From an uncultured Flavobacteriia bacterium (GTDB lineage: Bacteria; Bacteroidota; Bacteroidia; Flavobacteriales_D; Crocinitomicaceae), in assembly GCA_903873915.1 (NCBI GenBank), contig CAIQQH010000068.1, forward strand, positions 1 through 64,000: DNA of 64,000 nucleotides, given 5' to 3'. Both the position numbers and the translations under genes were made by a program. Positions 27,595-36,310 of this stretch are shown piece after piece; the stretch's first letter is position 1; each line of letters begins with the position of its first letter. A model generated the notes under the pieces. It was not told the DNA's origin, ran no database searches, and saw only the letters and a program-made list of their open reading frames with translations.

Positions 27595-28061
27595 GTGCAA
27601 AGTTCAGTCAAAAAAGTGACATCCGTATCATCAAAAGCAGCCAATGTCTCGCTGTCCACATCGAGGATGGCGATTACCTTTCCATTTTTAAGGACTGGGA
27701 TCACCACTTCACTTTTCGATCGTGAACTGCAGGCAATGTGTCCAGGAAATTTCTCAACATCAGGAACAAGGATTGCGCGTGCTTCTTTCCATGCGGTGCC
27801 ACATACACCTCTTCCGTGGGCAATTCGTGTACACGCCACCGGACCTTGGAAGGGACCGAGAACGAGTTCATTACCCTTGACGATGTAAAAACCTACCCAA
27901 AGCCAAGCGAAGGTTTCGTGCAATGCCGCACAACAGTTGGCCATATTGGCAATAGCATCGGATTCTCCGCTCATTAAGGCCTGTATTTGTGGCATTAATG
28001 CAGTGTATTGTTCGGTTTTGTTTCCGCTTGTTTTGATGAGGTCTTCCGCCATAATGGGCAT
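27573..28061 (-). CDS. msrC: free methionine-(R)-sulfoxide reductase (GAF fold)
   Basis: The 162-residue protein is a GAF-domain enzyme of the fRMsr type, which reduces free L-methionine-(R)-sulfoxide with thioredoxin. The catalytic and resolving cysteines are Cys77, Cys87 and Cys111, with exactly the spacing of E. coli fRMsr (10 and 24 residues), in the blocks ACTRIAHGRGVCGTAW and FPGHIACSSRSKSE. A second in-frame ATG occurs 9 bp downstream. It is the first gene of a three-gene operon with the Big_5 lipoprotein and the YbhN-like protein. Confidence 0.93.
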   Translation of the reverse strand: MPIMAEDLIKTSGNKTEQYTALMPQIQALMSGESDAIANMANCCAALHETFAWLWVGFYIVKGNELVLGPFQGPVACTRIAHGRGVCGTAWKEARAILVPDVEKFPGHIACSSRSKSEVVIPVLKNGKVIAILDVDSETLAAFDDTDVTFLTELCTWISDCL

Positions 28062-28137
28062 GCTGTTTCAGCAAAATTGCCTTTTTTCCTTCGATTCTCC
28101 AATTATTTTCCTATCTTCAAGTAACAAACACTTGAAC

Positions 28138-28851
28138 ATGCGCGAAAAAACCACTCTTGACAAAATCTTGTTTCTCGACATAGAGACAGTCCCCCAAACC
28201 TATCAGTACAGCTCCTTGGAGGAAAATATAAAATCACTCTTCGAAGCAAAAACTCGGTTTTTACATTCTGAGGACAAAACCTATGAACAGCTGTATTCCG
28301 AAAGGGCAGGAATCTATGCTGAATTTGGGAAGATTGTCTGTATTTCCGTTGGCTATCTCCAGGATCAGCGCTCAGGCAGGCAAATTACCATAAAATCATT
28401 TGTCCATGAAGACGAGGAAACCTTGCTCAGCAAGTTTGCCAAATTCATTTCGGATGATGACTTCTATTTGCTTTGCGGACACAACGCCAAGGAATTTGAT
28501 TTCCCCTATATCTGTCGGCGAATGCTCATCAATGGATTGCCTTTGCCACGCATGTTAGATATTGCAGGCAAAAAACCCTGGGAAATTGGACACCTCGACA
28601 CCATGGAATTATGGAAGTTTGGGGATTACAAGGCCTACACCTCACTTGCGCTTCTATGTCACGTATTTGGAATTCCCACTTCGAAGGACGACATCTCAGG
28701 CGCAGACGTAGCACGCGTGTACTATGAAGAGGAAAACATCAATCGAATCAGACAATACTGCGAAAAGGATGTGGTGGCATTGATTCAGTTGTACCTCAGA
28801 ATGCACGGAGAGCCCATGGTTGATGAGGGAGAAGTTCATGCCTTAAACTAA
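28138..28851 (+). CDS. predicted 3'-5' exonuclease, PolB-like DEDD family
   Basis: The 237-residue protein starts MREKTTLDK and carries the DEDD exonuclease motifs of the PolB-related family: FLDIETVP (motif I, Asp-x-Glu), GHNAKEFDFPYI (motif II) and YCEKDVVALIQLY (motif III). I start at 28138; the longer frame from 27937 runs antisense through msrC and lacks family sequence. It is predicted to be a cytosolic DNA or RNA trimming exonuclease, separate from any polymerase. A terminator follows directly. Confidence 0.88.
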   Translation: MREKTTLDKILFLDIETVPQTYQYSSLEENIKSLFEAKTRFLHSEDKTYEQLYSERAGIYAEFGKIVCISVGYLQDQRSGRQITIKSFVHEDEETLLSKFAKFISDDDFYLLCGHNAKEFDFPYICRRMLINGLPLPRMLDIAGKKPWEIGHLDTMELWKFGDYKAYTSLALLCHVFGIPTSKDDISGADVARVYYEEENINRIRQYCEKDVVALIQLYLRMHGEPMVDEGEVHALN

Positions 28852-28877
28852 AAAACCCCGACTGAATCGAGGTTTTT
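28851..28877. terminator. bidirectional terminator after the exonuclease gene
   Basis: The string AAAAACCCCG, a 7-nt loop, then CGAGGTTTTT forms a 10-bp stem with one mismatch and flanking A and T tracts. It lies between convergent genes and can end both transcripts. Confidence 0.75.
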
Positions 28878-28897
28878 AATATGTTGTAATCTGAAAG

Positions 28898-29275
28898 TTA
28901 CTGAATAAAAACAGTTTCTTCAGAAGTTACTTCTTGTTCTACCTTGATGATTCCCTCACCGACAGCAGCACCAAAGGTGGCTTCAATGTTTAATACCGCA
29001 ACACCTGCTTGACCAAGTTGGTAGACATCGTTGAAGTTAAATTTTGCTTCCCCTGAGGTATTCGTAAGTGTTGTATCGTACAAAACTACGTTGGCTGGCT
29101 GGTTGATCGTTGACTGACCATAAACGACCACTTGAGCACCAGCAACAAGTTGATTTGCCACGTCACGAACGTAAATGATAGCTATCGTGTCTTTCTTTTT
29201 GCGGCAACCAGACGAGAAGAAAACGCCTAGAAAAGCAACAGTGGTAATTAAACCAAATCGAGTGAATGTATTCAT
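28898..29275 (-). CDS. small lipoprotein with Ig-like fold (paralogue 2)
   Basis: The 125-residue protein has a lipobox FFSSGC (Cys24) and a single beta-sandwich with the pattern IYVRDVANQLVAGAQVVVYG ... VVLYDTTLTNTSGEAKFNFND. It is clearly related to the gene upstream (IFVRSSSNELVNGAQVVIVG). It shares a probable transcript with it, 12 bp apart. The fold is like a carboxypeptidase-regulatory domain. No function is known. Confidence 0.8.
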   Translation of the reverse strand: MNTFTRFGLITTVAFLGVFFSSGCRKKKDTIAIIYVRDVANQLVAGAQVVVYGQSTINQPANVVLYDTTLTNTSGEAKFNFNDVYQLGQAGVAVLNIEATFGAAVGEGIIKVEQEVTSEETVFIQ

Positions 29276-29287
29276 AGGTATTAGGTT

Positions 29288-29671
29288 TTAATTCATTAAA
29301 TAAACAGTCTGTACCGTTGTGATGTGTGAACGACAACGCACATATTCTGTACCCGTTTTCAATCCGTTCTTTACAATGACGTCAAAGTAACCCGTTGTGT
29401 TGCCTTCGCCTGCCATGGTAAAGTAACTGTCCATGTTGAATTCAACGAATCCAGAAGCGTTTGTAGCCAATGTGTCGACAAAAGCTAATGTTGCTGGATT
29501 TGAATTGATGTCACCAACAATCACTACTTGTGCGCCATTTACCAATTCGTTGCTTGATGAACGAACGAATATTTTAAGCACTGAAGGGTCGTTGTTTTTG
29601 CATCCGGAGAACATCACCGAAATCAAAATCAACCCAAAAAATAAAATCGCTTTTTTCACTTTTGTTTTCAT
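29288..29671 (-). CDS. small lipoprotein with Ig-like fold (paralogue 1)
   Basis: The 127-residue protein has a lipobox VMFSGC (Cys24) followed by the same small beta-sandwich as its downstream neighbour (NGAQVVIVGD, FVDTLATNASGFVEFNMDS). The two are tandem paralogues that have diverged well beyond a recent copy. The C-terminus ends VQTVYLMN. It should be surface- or periplasm-exposed and outer-membrane anchored. The function is unknown. Confidence 0.8.
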   Translation of the reverse strand: MKTKVKKAILFFGLILISVMFSGCKNNDPSVLKIFVRSSSNELVNGAQVVIVGDINSNPATLAFVDTLATNASGFVEFNMDSYFTMAGEGNTTGYFDVIVKNGLKTGTEYVRCRSHITTVQTVYLMN

Positions 29672-29826
29672 TTAAGAGAGCACATGCGCCCCAAAGATAA
29701 ACTAATTTTGAGCATATGCAATACTAATGTAGCCCTTAATTCGTACCTTCGTTGCGCTGTTTCAAACAAGTTAAGGCATCCAAAAGTTACAGGGTTGTCC
29801 AAAAACTTAAAAAATAAGCCAATCGA

Positions 29827-30849
29827 ATGAAAGAACATATTGACGAGCTTGCTGGACAGATAGAGGCGTATTCAATAACGAATACCGCAACACTTGAAGA
29901 GTTCAGGATACATTTTTTAGGATCAAAAGGCGTGGTGAAGGAATTGTTTTCATCCTTAAAATCTGTGCCCAATGAAGAGAAAAAGGAAGTGGGCCGTATG
30001 CTAAATGATTTAAAAATCAAAGCAGAATCAAAACTCGAACTATTCAAAGAACAATTGGCCACACAACAAACGAGCAGCGAGCGTATTGACCTTTCTCGTC
30101 CGGCTGAAGAGTCGTCCGTCGGAGCACATCACCCGCTCTCACTTGTGCGCAATGAAATCATTTCTATTTTTTCACGCATCGGATACACAGTATCTGAAGG
30201 ACCAGAAATTGAAGATGACTGGCACAATTTTTCCGCATTAAATTTTCCACCAGAACATCCAGCTCGCGATATGCAAGACACCTTTTTTATTGAAAAAGGC
30301 GAAAAGGAAATGGCCCTGCGCACGCACACAAGTTCGGTGCAAGTCCGTGTGATGGAAAATAGCACACCGCCAATCCGTACGATTTCCCCAGGACGAGTAT
30401 ACCGCAACGAGGCCATTTCAGCACGGGCACATTGCTTCTTTCACCAGGTGGAGGGCTTGTACATCGATAAAAATGTGTCCTTTGCCGACTTGAAGCAAAC
30501 ACTGCTTTATTTTGCCAAAGAAATGTTCGGAGAAAAGGCACAAATTCGCTTGCGCCCGTCGTATTTTCCATTTACAGAACCAAGTGCTGAAGTGGATGTA
30601 TCGTGTTCAATCTGCAACGCAGAAGGCTGTAACGTTTGTAAATACTCAGGATGGCTGGAAATACTCGGATGTGGAATGGTCGACCCGAATGTGTTAAAGT
30701 CATGCGGAATAGACCCTGAAGTTTACACTGGTTTTGCTTTCGGGATGGGAGTAGAACGCATTGCACAATTGAAATTTAAGGTGAGTGACCTTCGCTTGTA
30801 TTCGGAAAATGACCTTCGCTTTTTGAAACAATTCACACCAGGACTTTAA
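29827..30849 (+). CDS. pheS: phenylalanyl-tRNA synthetase alpha subunit
   Basis: The 340-residue protein is the catalytic alpha chain of PheRS. It has the N-terminal coiled-coil arm (about 1-85), class II motif 2 around YRNEAISARAHCFFHQVEGLYID, and motif 3 GFAFGMGVERIAQLKF. A zinc-like CSICNAEGCNVCKYSG insertion is present, as in many PheS. The beta-subunit gene pheT is not adjacent. The gene starts a run with ytxJ (3-bp gap) and the glutaminyl cyclase gene (1-bp gap). Confidence 0.96.
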   Translation: MKEHIDELAGQIEAYSITNTATLEEFRIHFLGSKGVVKELFSSLKSVPNEEKKEVGRMLNDLKIKAESKLELFKEQLATQQTSSERIDLSRPAEESSVGAHHPLSLVRNEIISIFSRIGYTVSEGPEIEDDWHNFSALNFPPEHPARDMQDTFFIEKGEKEMALRTHTSSVQVRVMENSTPPIRTISPGRVYRNEAISARAHCFFHQVEGLYIDKNVSFADLKQTLLYFAKEMFGEKAQIRLRPSYFPFTEPSAEVDVSCSICNAEGCNVCKYSGWLEILGCGMVDPNVLKSCGIDPEVYTGFAFGMGVERIAQLKFKVSDLRLYSENDLRFLKQFTPGL

Positions 30850-30852
30850 GAC

Positions 30853-31227
30853 ATGGGATGGTTCTCTAAATCAACGGCAGAGGAAAAGTCACTTCCTTGG
30901 ATTCCGCTCACAAGCATAGAGGCATTAATGAAAGCCTTGGAATCAACCGAACGACCAGCACTTTTCTTTAAGCACAGCACGCGTTGCAGCATTTCCATTA
31001 TGGCGCTTAGTCGCTTAGAACAACGTTGGGCCATGGCACCAGAAGATTGTGACATCTATTTTATTGATTTACTCAATCACCGCGACGTGTCAAATGAACT
31101 TGCTGAGCAAACCAACATCGTTCATCAATCACCACAAGCGATTCTTGTCCGCAACGGCGAAGTTATATACACAGCTACACATGGAGATATCGACGCTGGT
31201 GAAATGGCAAAACTTTTAAGTCATTAA
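30853..31227 (+). CDS. ytxJ: YtxJ-family thioredoxin-like protein
   Basis: The 124-residue protein belongs to the YtxJ family (monothiol, bacilliredoxin-like). Its active-site region is KHSTRCSIS, with one cysteine in the place of the TCPIS motif. A thioredoxin fold is suggested by IYFIDLLNHRDVSNELAEQ and HQSPQAILVRNGEVI. Family members are proposed to remove bacillithiol from proteins, and many Bacteroidota make bacillithiol. It starts 3 bp after pheS. Confidence 0.88.
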   Translation: MGWFSKSTAEEKSLPWIPLTSIEALMKALESTERPALFFKHSTRCSISIMALSRLEQRWAMAPEDCDIYFIDLLNHRDVSNELAEQTNIVHQSPQAILVRNGEVIYTATHGDIDAGEMAKLLSH

Positions 31228-31228
31228 C

Positions 31229-32302
31229 ATGAAAAAGTACCTAATCATAGGCTTGATCATCGCATTTGCTGGAGCGATGGTTTTTCGTTCGTGCGCACCT
31301 TCATCGACAGATGATTCGGCAGCAGAACTGCCTGCGGCTTTTGCCTTTGAAGACAATCTAGCGACACGTTGGGATGAAAAAGTACCCATCGACATCGTGG
31401 TCAACAATAAGGACGTGGAAACCTTGGAGCTGATTTACAACGACAGCACATTCGCTATATGGAATTCACCAGGAAAGAAAATCACGTATCAACTCAAAGC
31501 CGGGTTTTACGGCTTGGGCGCACGTCAAGTGGAGCTTGTGGCAACCTTGAAAGATGGAACAAAATCCTCCGACAAGCGAATTATCCGAGTCCTTTCTGAT
31601 GTCGTTCCAGAAATCTGGATTGCAGAAATTACACGCGAATACCCCCATGAAGCAACGAGCTTTACACAAGGATTGGAGTTCAGCAATGGACAGCTGTACG
31701 AAGGGACGGGTGAACGAGGAACGAGTGTCTTAGCGCAAGTGAAACTATCGGACGGTAAAATCGTGAAGTCTATGGGCTTAGACGGCTCTTACTTTGGCGA
31801 GGGAATCACAGTATTGAAAGGGAAGATTTATCAAATTACGTGGCAAGAGCAAACTTGCTTTGTTTACAATCAAACGGATTTAACCCTGTTGAAAGACTTA
31901 AAATACTCTGGTGAGGGCTGGGGCTTGTGCAACGATGGCAGCTCATTGATCATGTCGGATGGCACAGAACGCATCACCTTCCGAAATCCTGAGACATTTG
32001 CCATCACACGCACCATCGAAGTGTATACACACCAAGGTCCAGTGACCAAACTGAACGAGTTGGAATATGCCGACGGCTTGATTTATGCCAATGTTTGGAT
32101 GACCAACAAAGTGGCGGTGATTGACCCAAACAACGGGAAGGTTGTTGCTGAGCTCGATGCGACTGAACTTGTTCGCCAAGGACGAGGAAACGGCGATGTG
32201 CTCAATGGCATTGCCTTCAATCCAGCGAATAAAAAGTGGTACATGACTGGCAAGAGATGGCCGAAACTGTTTGAAGTGAACTTTAAGAAACCGACTTCTT
32301 AG
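31229..32302 (+). CDS. glutaminyl-peptide cyclotransferase, lipoprotein
   Basis: The 357-residue protein has a lipoprotein-type signal (VFRSCA, Cys22), a short beta domain (about 40-125), and a five-bladed propeller typical of plant/bacterial-type glutaminyl cyclases (FTQGLEFSNGQLYEGTGERGTS, LNELEYADGLIYANVW, NGIAFNPANKKWYMTGKRW). The enzyme turns N-terminal Gln into pyroglutamate in exported proteins, which suits organisms whose many exported mature chains start with Gln after cleavage. It starts 1 bp after ytxJ. Confidence 0.9.
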   Translation: MKKYLIIGLIIAFAGAMVFRSCAPSSTDDSAAELPAAFAFEDNLATRWDEKVPIDIVVNNKDVETLELIYNDSTFAIWNSPGKKITYQLKAGFYGLGARQVELVATLKDGTKSSDKRIIRVLSDVVPEIWIAEITREYPHEATSFTQGLEFSNGQLYEGTGERGTSVLAQVKLSDGKIVKSMGLDGSYFGEGITVLKGKIYQITWQEQTCFVYNQTDLTLLKDLKYSGEGWGLCNDGSSLIMSDGTERITFRNPETFAITRTIEVYTHQGPVTKLNELEYADGLIYANVWMTNKVAVIDPNNGKVVAELDATELVRQGRGNGDVLNGIAFNPANKKWYMTGKRWPKLFEVNFKKPTS

Positions 32303-32304
32303 TT

Positions 32305-32330
32305 ACTAATTACTAATTACGAGTTACGAG
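32305..32330. repeat. short TTACTAATTAC/GAGTTACGAG microrepeat
   Basis: Overlapping units of TTACTAATTAC and GAGTTACGAG follow the glutaminyl cyclase gene. A related stretch (ATTAATTACTAATTAC) occurs at 7697-7712. They look like dispersed AT-rich intergenic repeat units of the kind common in Bacteroidota. Confidence 0.4.
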
Positions 32331-32424
32331 TTGGGGTTTATTCGAGGCCACAAATTTGTGTAGCAATCAAATTCTAAATTGCCGCAGGCATCAAATTAAC
32401 CAATAAACTAGTCACTAGTCATTT

Positions 32425-33093
32425 TTATCTTTCAATAAGCACCCCATCTTCCACGCGCACAACCCTTCCTGGGAATTTGTTGACCATGTTCATGTCGTGG
32501 GTGGCCATAAGCACTGCCGAACCCTCTTCTTTGGCGACAGCGATCAAGAGGTGCATGATATCTTCTGAAGTTTCTGGATCAAGATTTCCAGTGGGCTCAT
32601 CGGCCAAGATCAACGCAGGATTGTTCAATAAGGCACGTGCAATGGAAATGCGTTGCTGCTCACCGCCCGAAAGCGCATGAGGCATCGTGTTGGCTTTCTT
32701 TTCGATGCCCACCAACTGCAATACCGCCAAGGCCCGCTTTTGCATAAGTGTGTTATCGGTCCATCCTGTAGCGCCGAGTACAAAGAGCAAGTTGTCCATT
32801 ACGGTGCGGTCGGACAGCAATTGAAAGTCTTGAAAGACAATCCCAATCTTGCGGCGTAACATGGGCACATCCTTCTTTTTCATGTGCAGCAAGTCAAACC
32901 CAGCCACAGTGCCTGTGCCCTCGCTAAGCGGAAGCTCACCATAAATGGCTTTAAGTAAAGTGCTTTTTCCGCTCCCTGTGCGACCAATCAAATACACAAA
33001 GTCTTGCGGACCAACGCTGAATTGCAGATCTGAAAGGATGGTCGTGTTTTGTTGGCGAATGACGCCGTTTTTGATCTCAATGACTTTTTCCAT
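32425..33093 (-). CDS. ftsE: FtsE-like ABC ATPase
   Basis: The 222-residue protein is an ABC ATPase with Walker A GRTGSGKST, signature LSGGEQQR and Walker B LILADEPTGNLDP, and it has FtsE-like spacing and sequence (FQDFQLLSDRTVMDNL). FtsE works with FtsX at the divisome to control peptidoglycan hydrolysis. No FtsX gene is adjacent, so the partner must be elsewhere. The closely related LolD family is the main alternative, but FtsE is favoured. The gene is divergent from the large TPR gene. Confidence 0.85.
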   Translation of the reverse strand: MEKVIEIKNGVIRQQNTTILSDLQFSVGPQDFVYLIGRTGSGKSTLLKAIYGELPLSEGTGTVAGFDLLHMKKKDVPMLRRKIGIVFQDFQLLSDRTVMDNLLFVLGATGWTDNTLMQKRALAVLQLVGIEKKANTMPHALSGGEQQRISIARALLNNPALILADEPTGNLDPETSEDIMHLLIAVAKEEGSAVLMATHDMNMVNKFPGRVVRVEDGVLIER

Positions 33094-33244
33094 GGATGCT
33101 ATTTGATGTAAAGGTCTTAAATCGCACTATTTTCAAGGCACTACCGCAAAAATTATCTTAACAGAATCAAGTGTAAAACTTTTAGTTAAGGCTTCTGTAA
33201 CCGAATACGACAGACGTAATTTTACTAGCTTAAATACACATCTT

Positions 33245-36200
33245 ATGACCAGGCTTCTGATCATTCTGGGTTTGTGCGTCAACATTGCTGTTTGTGCGCA
33301 GACTTCAGAAAAATACAACAGTGAATATGCGGGCTTTTACCGTGCGGAGGAATTGTACGAAAAAGCGCAGTTTGCAGCAGCACGCAAAGAATTTCGTGCC
33401 TTCATCGATCAATTCGGTAAAACAAACGACCCCATGTATGTCAAGGCTAGGTATTACGAGGGGATTTCAGCGCTGGAGCTTTCAAACAATGATGCAGTGG
33501 TGCTCCTCGAAAAATTCAATTCGGATTACCCCGAAAGCATCTACCACAAAGAAATCTATTTCCGCCTAGGTAAGTTTTTCTACCACAAACGCGATTTTAA
33601 TGACGCCTTAATTTGGTTCAACCAATTGAGTGCAAAGGACGTATCGAAAGAAGACCAATCAGAGTTTTTATTCAAGCTGGGGTATGCAAATTTTCAAGAA
33701 GCGAACTACGATGCAGCCCGAAGTGCATTCCACGACATTAAGGACGATTCTACCCAATACGGTCCGCCGGCCTTGTATTTCTATTCTCACATTGCCTACA
33801 TGAACAAGTCTTACTCGGTGGCAGAAGCAGGGTTCATTCAATTGAAGGAAAAGGCGCAGTATGCTTCTATTGCGCCTTACTACTTGGCTCAAATCTATTA
33901 TTTGCAGGGAGATTACCAAAAGGTGATTGACATTGCTCCAAATGTGATGGATACCTCTAAGGTCTTCAATCAAAACGACATGAATCACTTGGTGGGTGAC
34001 TCCTATTACCGTGAAAATCAATTTAAAGAGTCAGTACCTTATCTTGAAGCGTACAATAAAAACGCGCAAACAACCCGCGATGACGATTATCAATTGGGGT
34101 ATGCATATTATCGCTCTGCCAATTACGATAAAGCGGCGAAGCTATTTGATCGTGTGGCGAATGGTAAAAAGGACAGTTTAGCGCAAGTGGCTTTGTACCA
34201 CATCGCTGAGTCAAGAATGAAGCAGAACAGCTTAGCGTCTGCAAGGTCGGCATTTGGCGCTGCGGCAGCGATCACGGTAGACCCTAAAATCCAGGAAGAT
34301 GCGCTTTATAACTTCGCGGTTCTTTCCTACAAGTTGGACATTAACCCGTTTAACGATGCAGTTGAAGCATTTGAGTCGTTCTTGACTGAATTCCCAGAAT
34401 CAGACCGTCGTGATGAGGTGAATCAATACCTTGTGAATGTGTACTCCTCGACAAACAACTATGCAAAAGCCCTTGAATCTTTGGACAAGTTGCAAAATAA
34501 GGATACGCGCTTGAAAACGGTGTATCAGCTGGTTGCATTCAACTATGGTGTAGACTATTTCCAAAAGGGAGACATGAAAAGTGCCTTAAAGATGTTTGAC
34601 CGCGTGAATCAATATCCAGTGGATGTTGCGATTAACGCAAAAGCTCGTTTCTGGGCATCGGATGCGCATTTCCGTTTGGACGACATGGACAAAGCCATCA
34701 AAGGATACCGTGAGTTTATTTCGATGCCTGCAGCTCAAACGATTGGACTGAAAGCAGATGCGTACTACAACATGGGGTATGCGTATTTAAAAAAGAACGA
34801 CATCACTCAATCGACAGATGCGTTCCGAATCTATTGTCAATCATCGGTAAATGACAAACGCAAATTGTCTGATGCCCACATGCGCGTTGGAGATGGTTAT
34901 TTCGCAACAAAACAAGATGAGTTGGCGGTGAAAAGCTACCAAGAGGTGGTTCGCTTGGCTTCAGGTTACGAGGATCAGGCGCTGTTCTACATGGCGAAGG
35001 CCTATGGCTATCTGGGAAATGATGATTTGAAAGCTGCGCGCCTATTGGATATTCTCACAAATTATAAAACGTCAAAATATACGCTCAAATGTTTGTACGA
35101 TGTGGCCTTGATCTACAAGTCAAAGGAACAGTTCGAGAAGGCGGATACCTATTTAAGAAGAATCATTGATGAGTATCCGAACTCAGATTTGGTGGTTGAT
35201 TGCCGCATCGAACTCGCTGACATCCACTTTAAAAAGCACGACTTCCGTCAATCGGAGTTGGAGTACAAGCAAATTTTAACAGAACATGGTGAAGACCGCA
35301 CCGTTTGTGAAAAATCTGTCCGTGGACTAATGGACATTTATGCCGCATTGAAACAACCAGAAAAGGTAAGTGATATTGCTTCACAGTATTCTTGCGCAAA
35401 CATTTCAATGGAAGAACAAGAGGGCTTGTACTACTCTCCAGCTGTTGAAGCGTATAAGGACAGTTTGTATGCGGAATCTATCCCATTGTTCAAAAAGTAC
35501 TTGGATAAATTCCCAGCAGGACGATTTTCGGTGGATGCGAAGTTCTTCTTAGGGAATTCGTATTTCTCATTGAACGACAAGGAAAATGCAGTAAAAGCCT
35601 ATGCACAATGCTTAGAAGGACCGAACAATTCGTACACGGAATATGCAGCATCACGGGGCGCTCAAATTTATTACAACAGTGAACGTTACGCAGAAGCAAT
35701 TCCTTTCTACGAAAGAGTGGAAGCAATCAGTTCAAAGCCATCAACGGTGTTTTCAGCACGTCTTGGATTGATGCGCAGCTATTTTATCATCGAAAATTGG
35801 TCGAAGGCCTACGAGAAAGCTGCCTTGGTGCTTGAAAACACAGGAATCAACAATACCATTCGTCAAGAAGGTGAATATGTTGCAGGGATTTCAAGTTATG
35901 AGGTGAAGAATTATTCTGCCTCTATTCCCCACCTGGATTGGTTAGTGAAAAACACAACAACAGCAACGGCTGCAGAAGCAAAATTTATTATTGCTGAAAT
36001 CTATTACGCAAAACAAGATTATGCCAATTCCGATAAAACCATTCGCGAATTATTAAAGATGAAGCCGAGCTACAATTACTGGACGGCCAAGGCACTTATT
36101 CTTCAGTCGCGCGTGCAAATGGCGACGGATGATTTGTTCCAAGCTGAGCGCACACTCAACTCCGTCATCAACCACTATAAAACAACGGATGATGGAATCT

Positions 36201-36310
36201 TAACAGAAGCAAACGAATTGATGCTGGAGATTCAACAATTGAAGAATCAGCCGAAAAGCATCACACCAGAAGGTGAAACAATCATTGAAATGAACGAAAA
36301 TGGGAACTAA
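33245..36310 (+). CDS. giant TPR-repeat exported protein
   Basis: The 1021-residue protein has a signal peptide (about 1-18, VNIAVCAQT) followed almost wholly by tetratricopeptide/YbgF-like repeats, with recurrent cores such as ALIWFNQLS, ADAYYNMGYAYLKKNDI and KFFLGNSYFSLNDKENAVKAYAQ. It should be a long periplasmic superhelix. Its stop overlaps the start of the following outer-membrane barrel gene by 11 bp, so the two are translated together. I recall large TPR plus barrel gene pairs in Bacteroidota but no defined function. Confidence 0.88.
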   Translation: MTRLLIILGLCVNIAVCAQTSEKYNSEYAGFYRAEELYEKAQFAAARKEFRAFIDQFGKTNDPMYVKARYYEGISALELSNNDAVVLLEKFNSDYPESIYHKEIYFRLGKFFYHKRDFNDALIWFNQLSAKDVSKEDQSEFLFKLGYANFQEANYDAARSAFHDIKDDSTQYGPPALYFYSHIAYMNKSYSVAEAGFIQLKEKAQYASIAPYYLAQIYYLQGDYQKVIDIAPNVMDTSKVFNQNDMNHLVGDSYYRENQFKESVPYLEAYNKNAQTTRDDDYQLGYAYYRSANYDKAAKLFDRVANGKKDSLAQVALYHIAESRMKQNSLASARSAFGAAAAITVDPKIQEDALYNFAVLSYKLDINPFNDAVEAFESFLTEFPESDRRDEVNQYLVNVYSSTNNYAKALESLDKLQNKDTRLKTVYQLVAFNYGVDYFQKGDMKSALKMFDRVNQYPVDVAINAKARFWASDAHFRLDDMDKAIKGYREFISMPAAQTIGLKADAYYNMGYAYLKKNDITQSTDAFRIYCQSSVNDKRKLSDAHMRVGDGYFATKQDELAVKSYQEVVRLASGYEDQALFYMAKAYGYLGNDDLKAARLLDILTNYKTSKYTLKCLYDVALIYKSKEQFEKADTYLRRIIDEYPNSDLVVDCRIELADIHFKKHDFRQSELEYKQILTEHGEDRTVCEKSVRGLMDIYAALKQPEKVSDIASQYSCANISMEEQEGLYYSPAVEAYKDSLYAESIPLFKKYLDKFPAGRFSVDAKFFLGNSYFSLNDKENAVKAYAQCLEGPNNSYTEYAASRGAQIYYNSERYAEAIPFYERVEAISSKPSTVFSARLGLMRSYFIIENWSKAYEKAALVLENTGINNTIRQEGEYVAGISSYEVKNYSASIPHLDWLVKNTTTATAAEAKFIIAEIYYAKQDYANSDKTIRELLKMKPSYNYWTAKALILQSRVQMATDDLFQAERTLNSVINHYKTTDDGILTEANELMLEIQQLKNQPKSITPEGETIIEMNENGN

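Noticed and set aside
27937-28137. N-terminal extension of the exonuclease gene
   Set aside because: The extra 67 residues are antisense to msrC and lack exonuclease motifs; the ATG at 28138 begins just before motif I.
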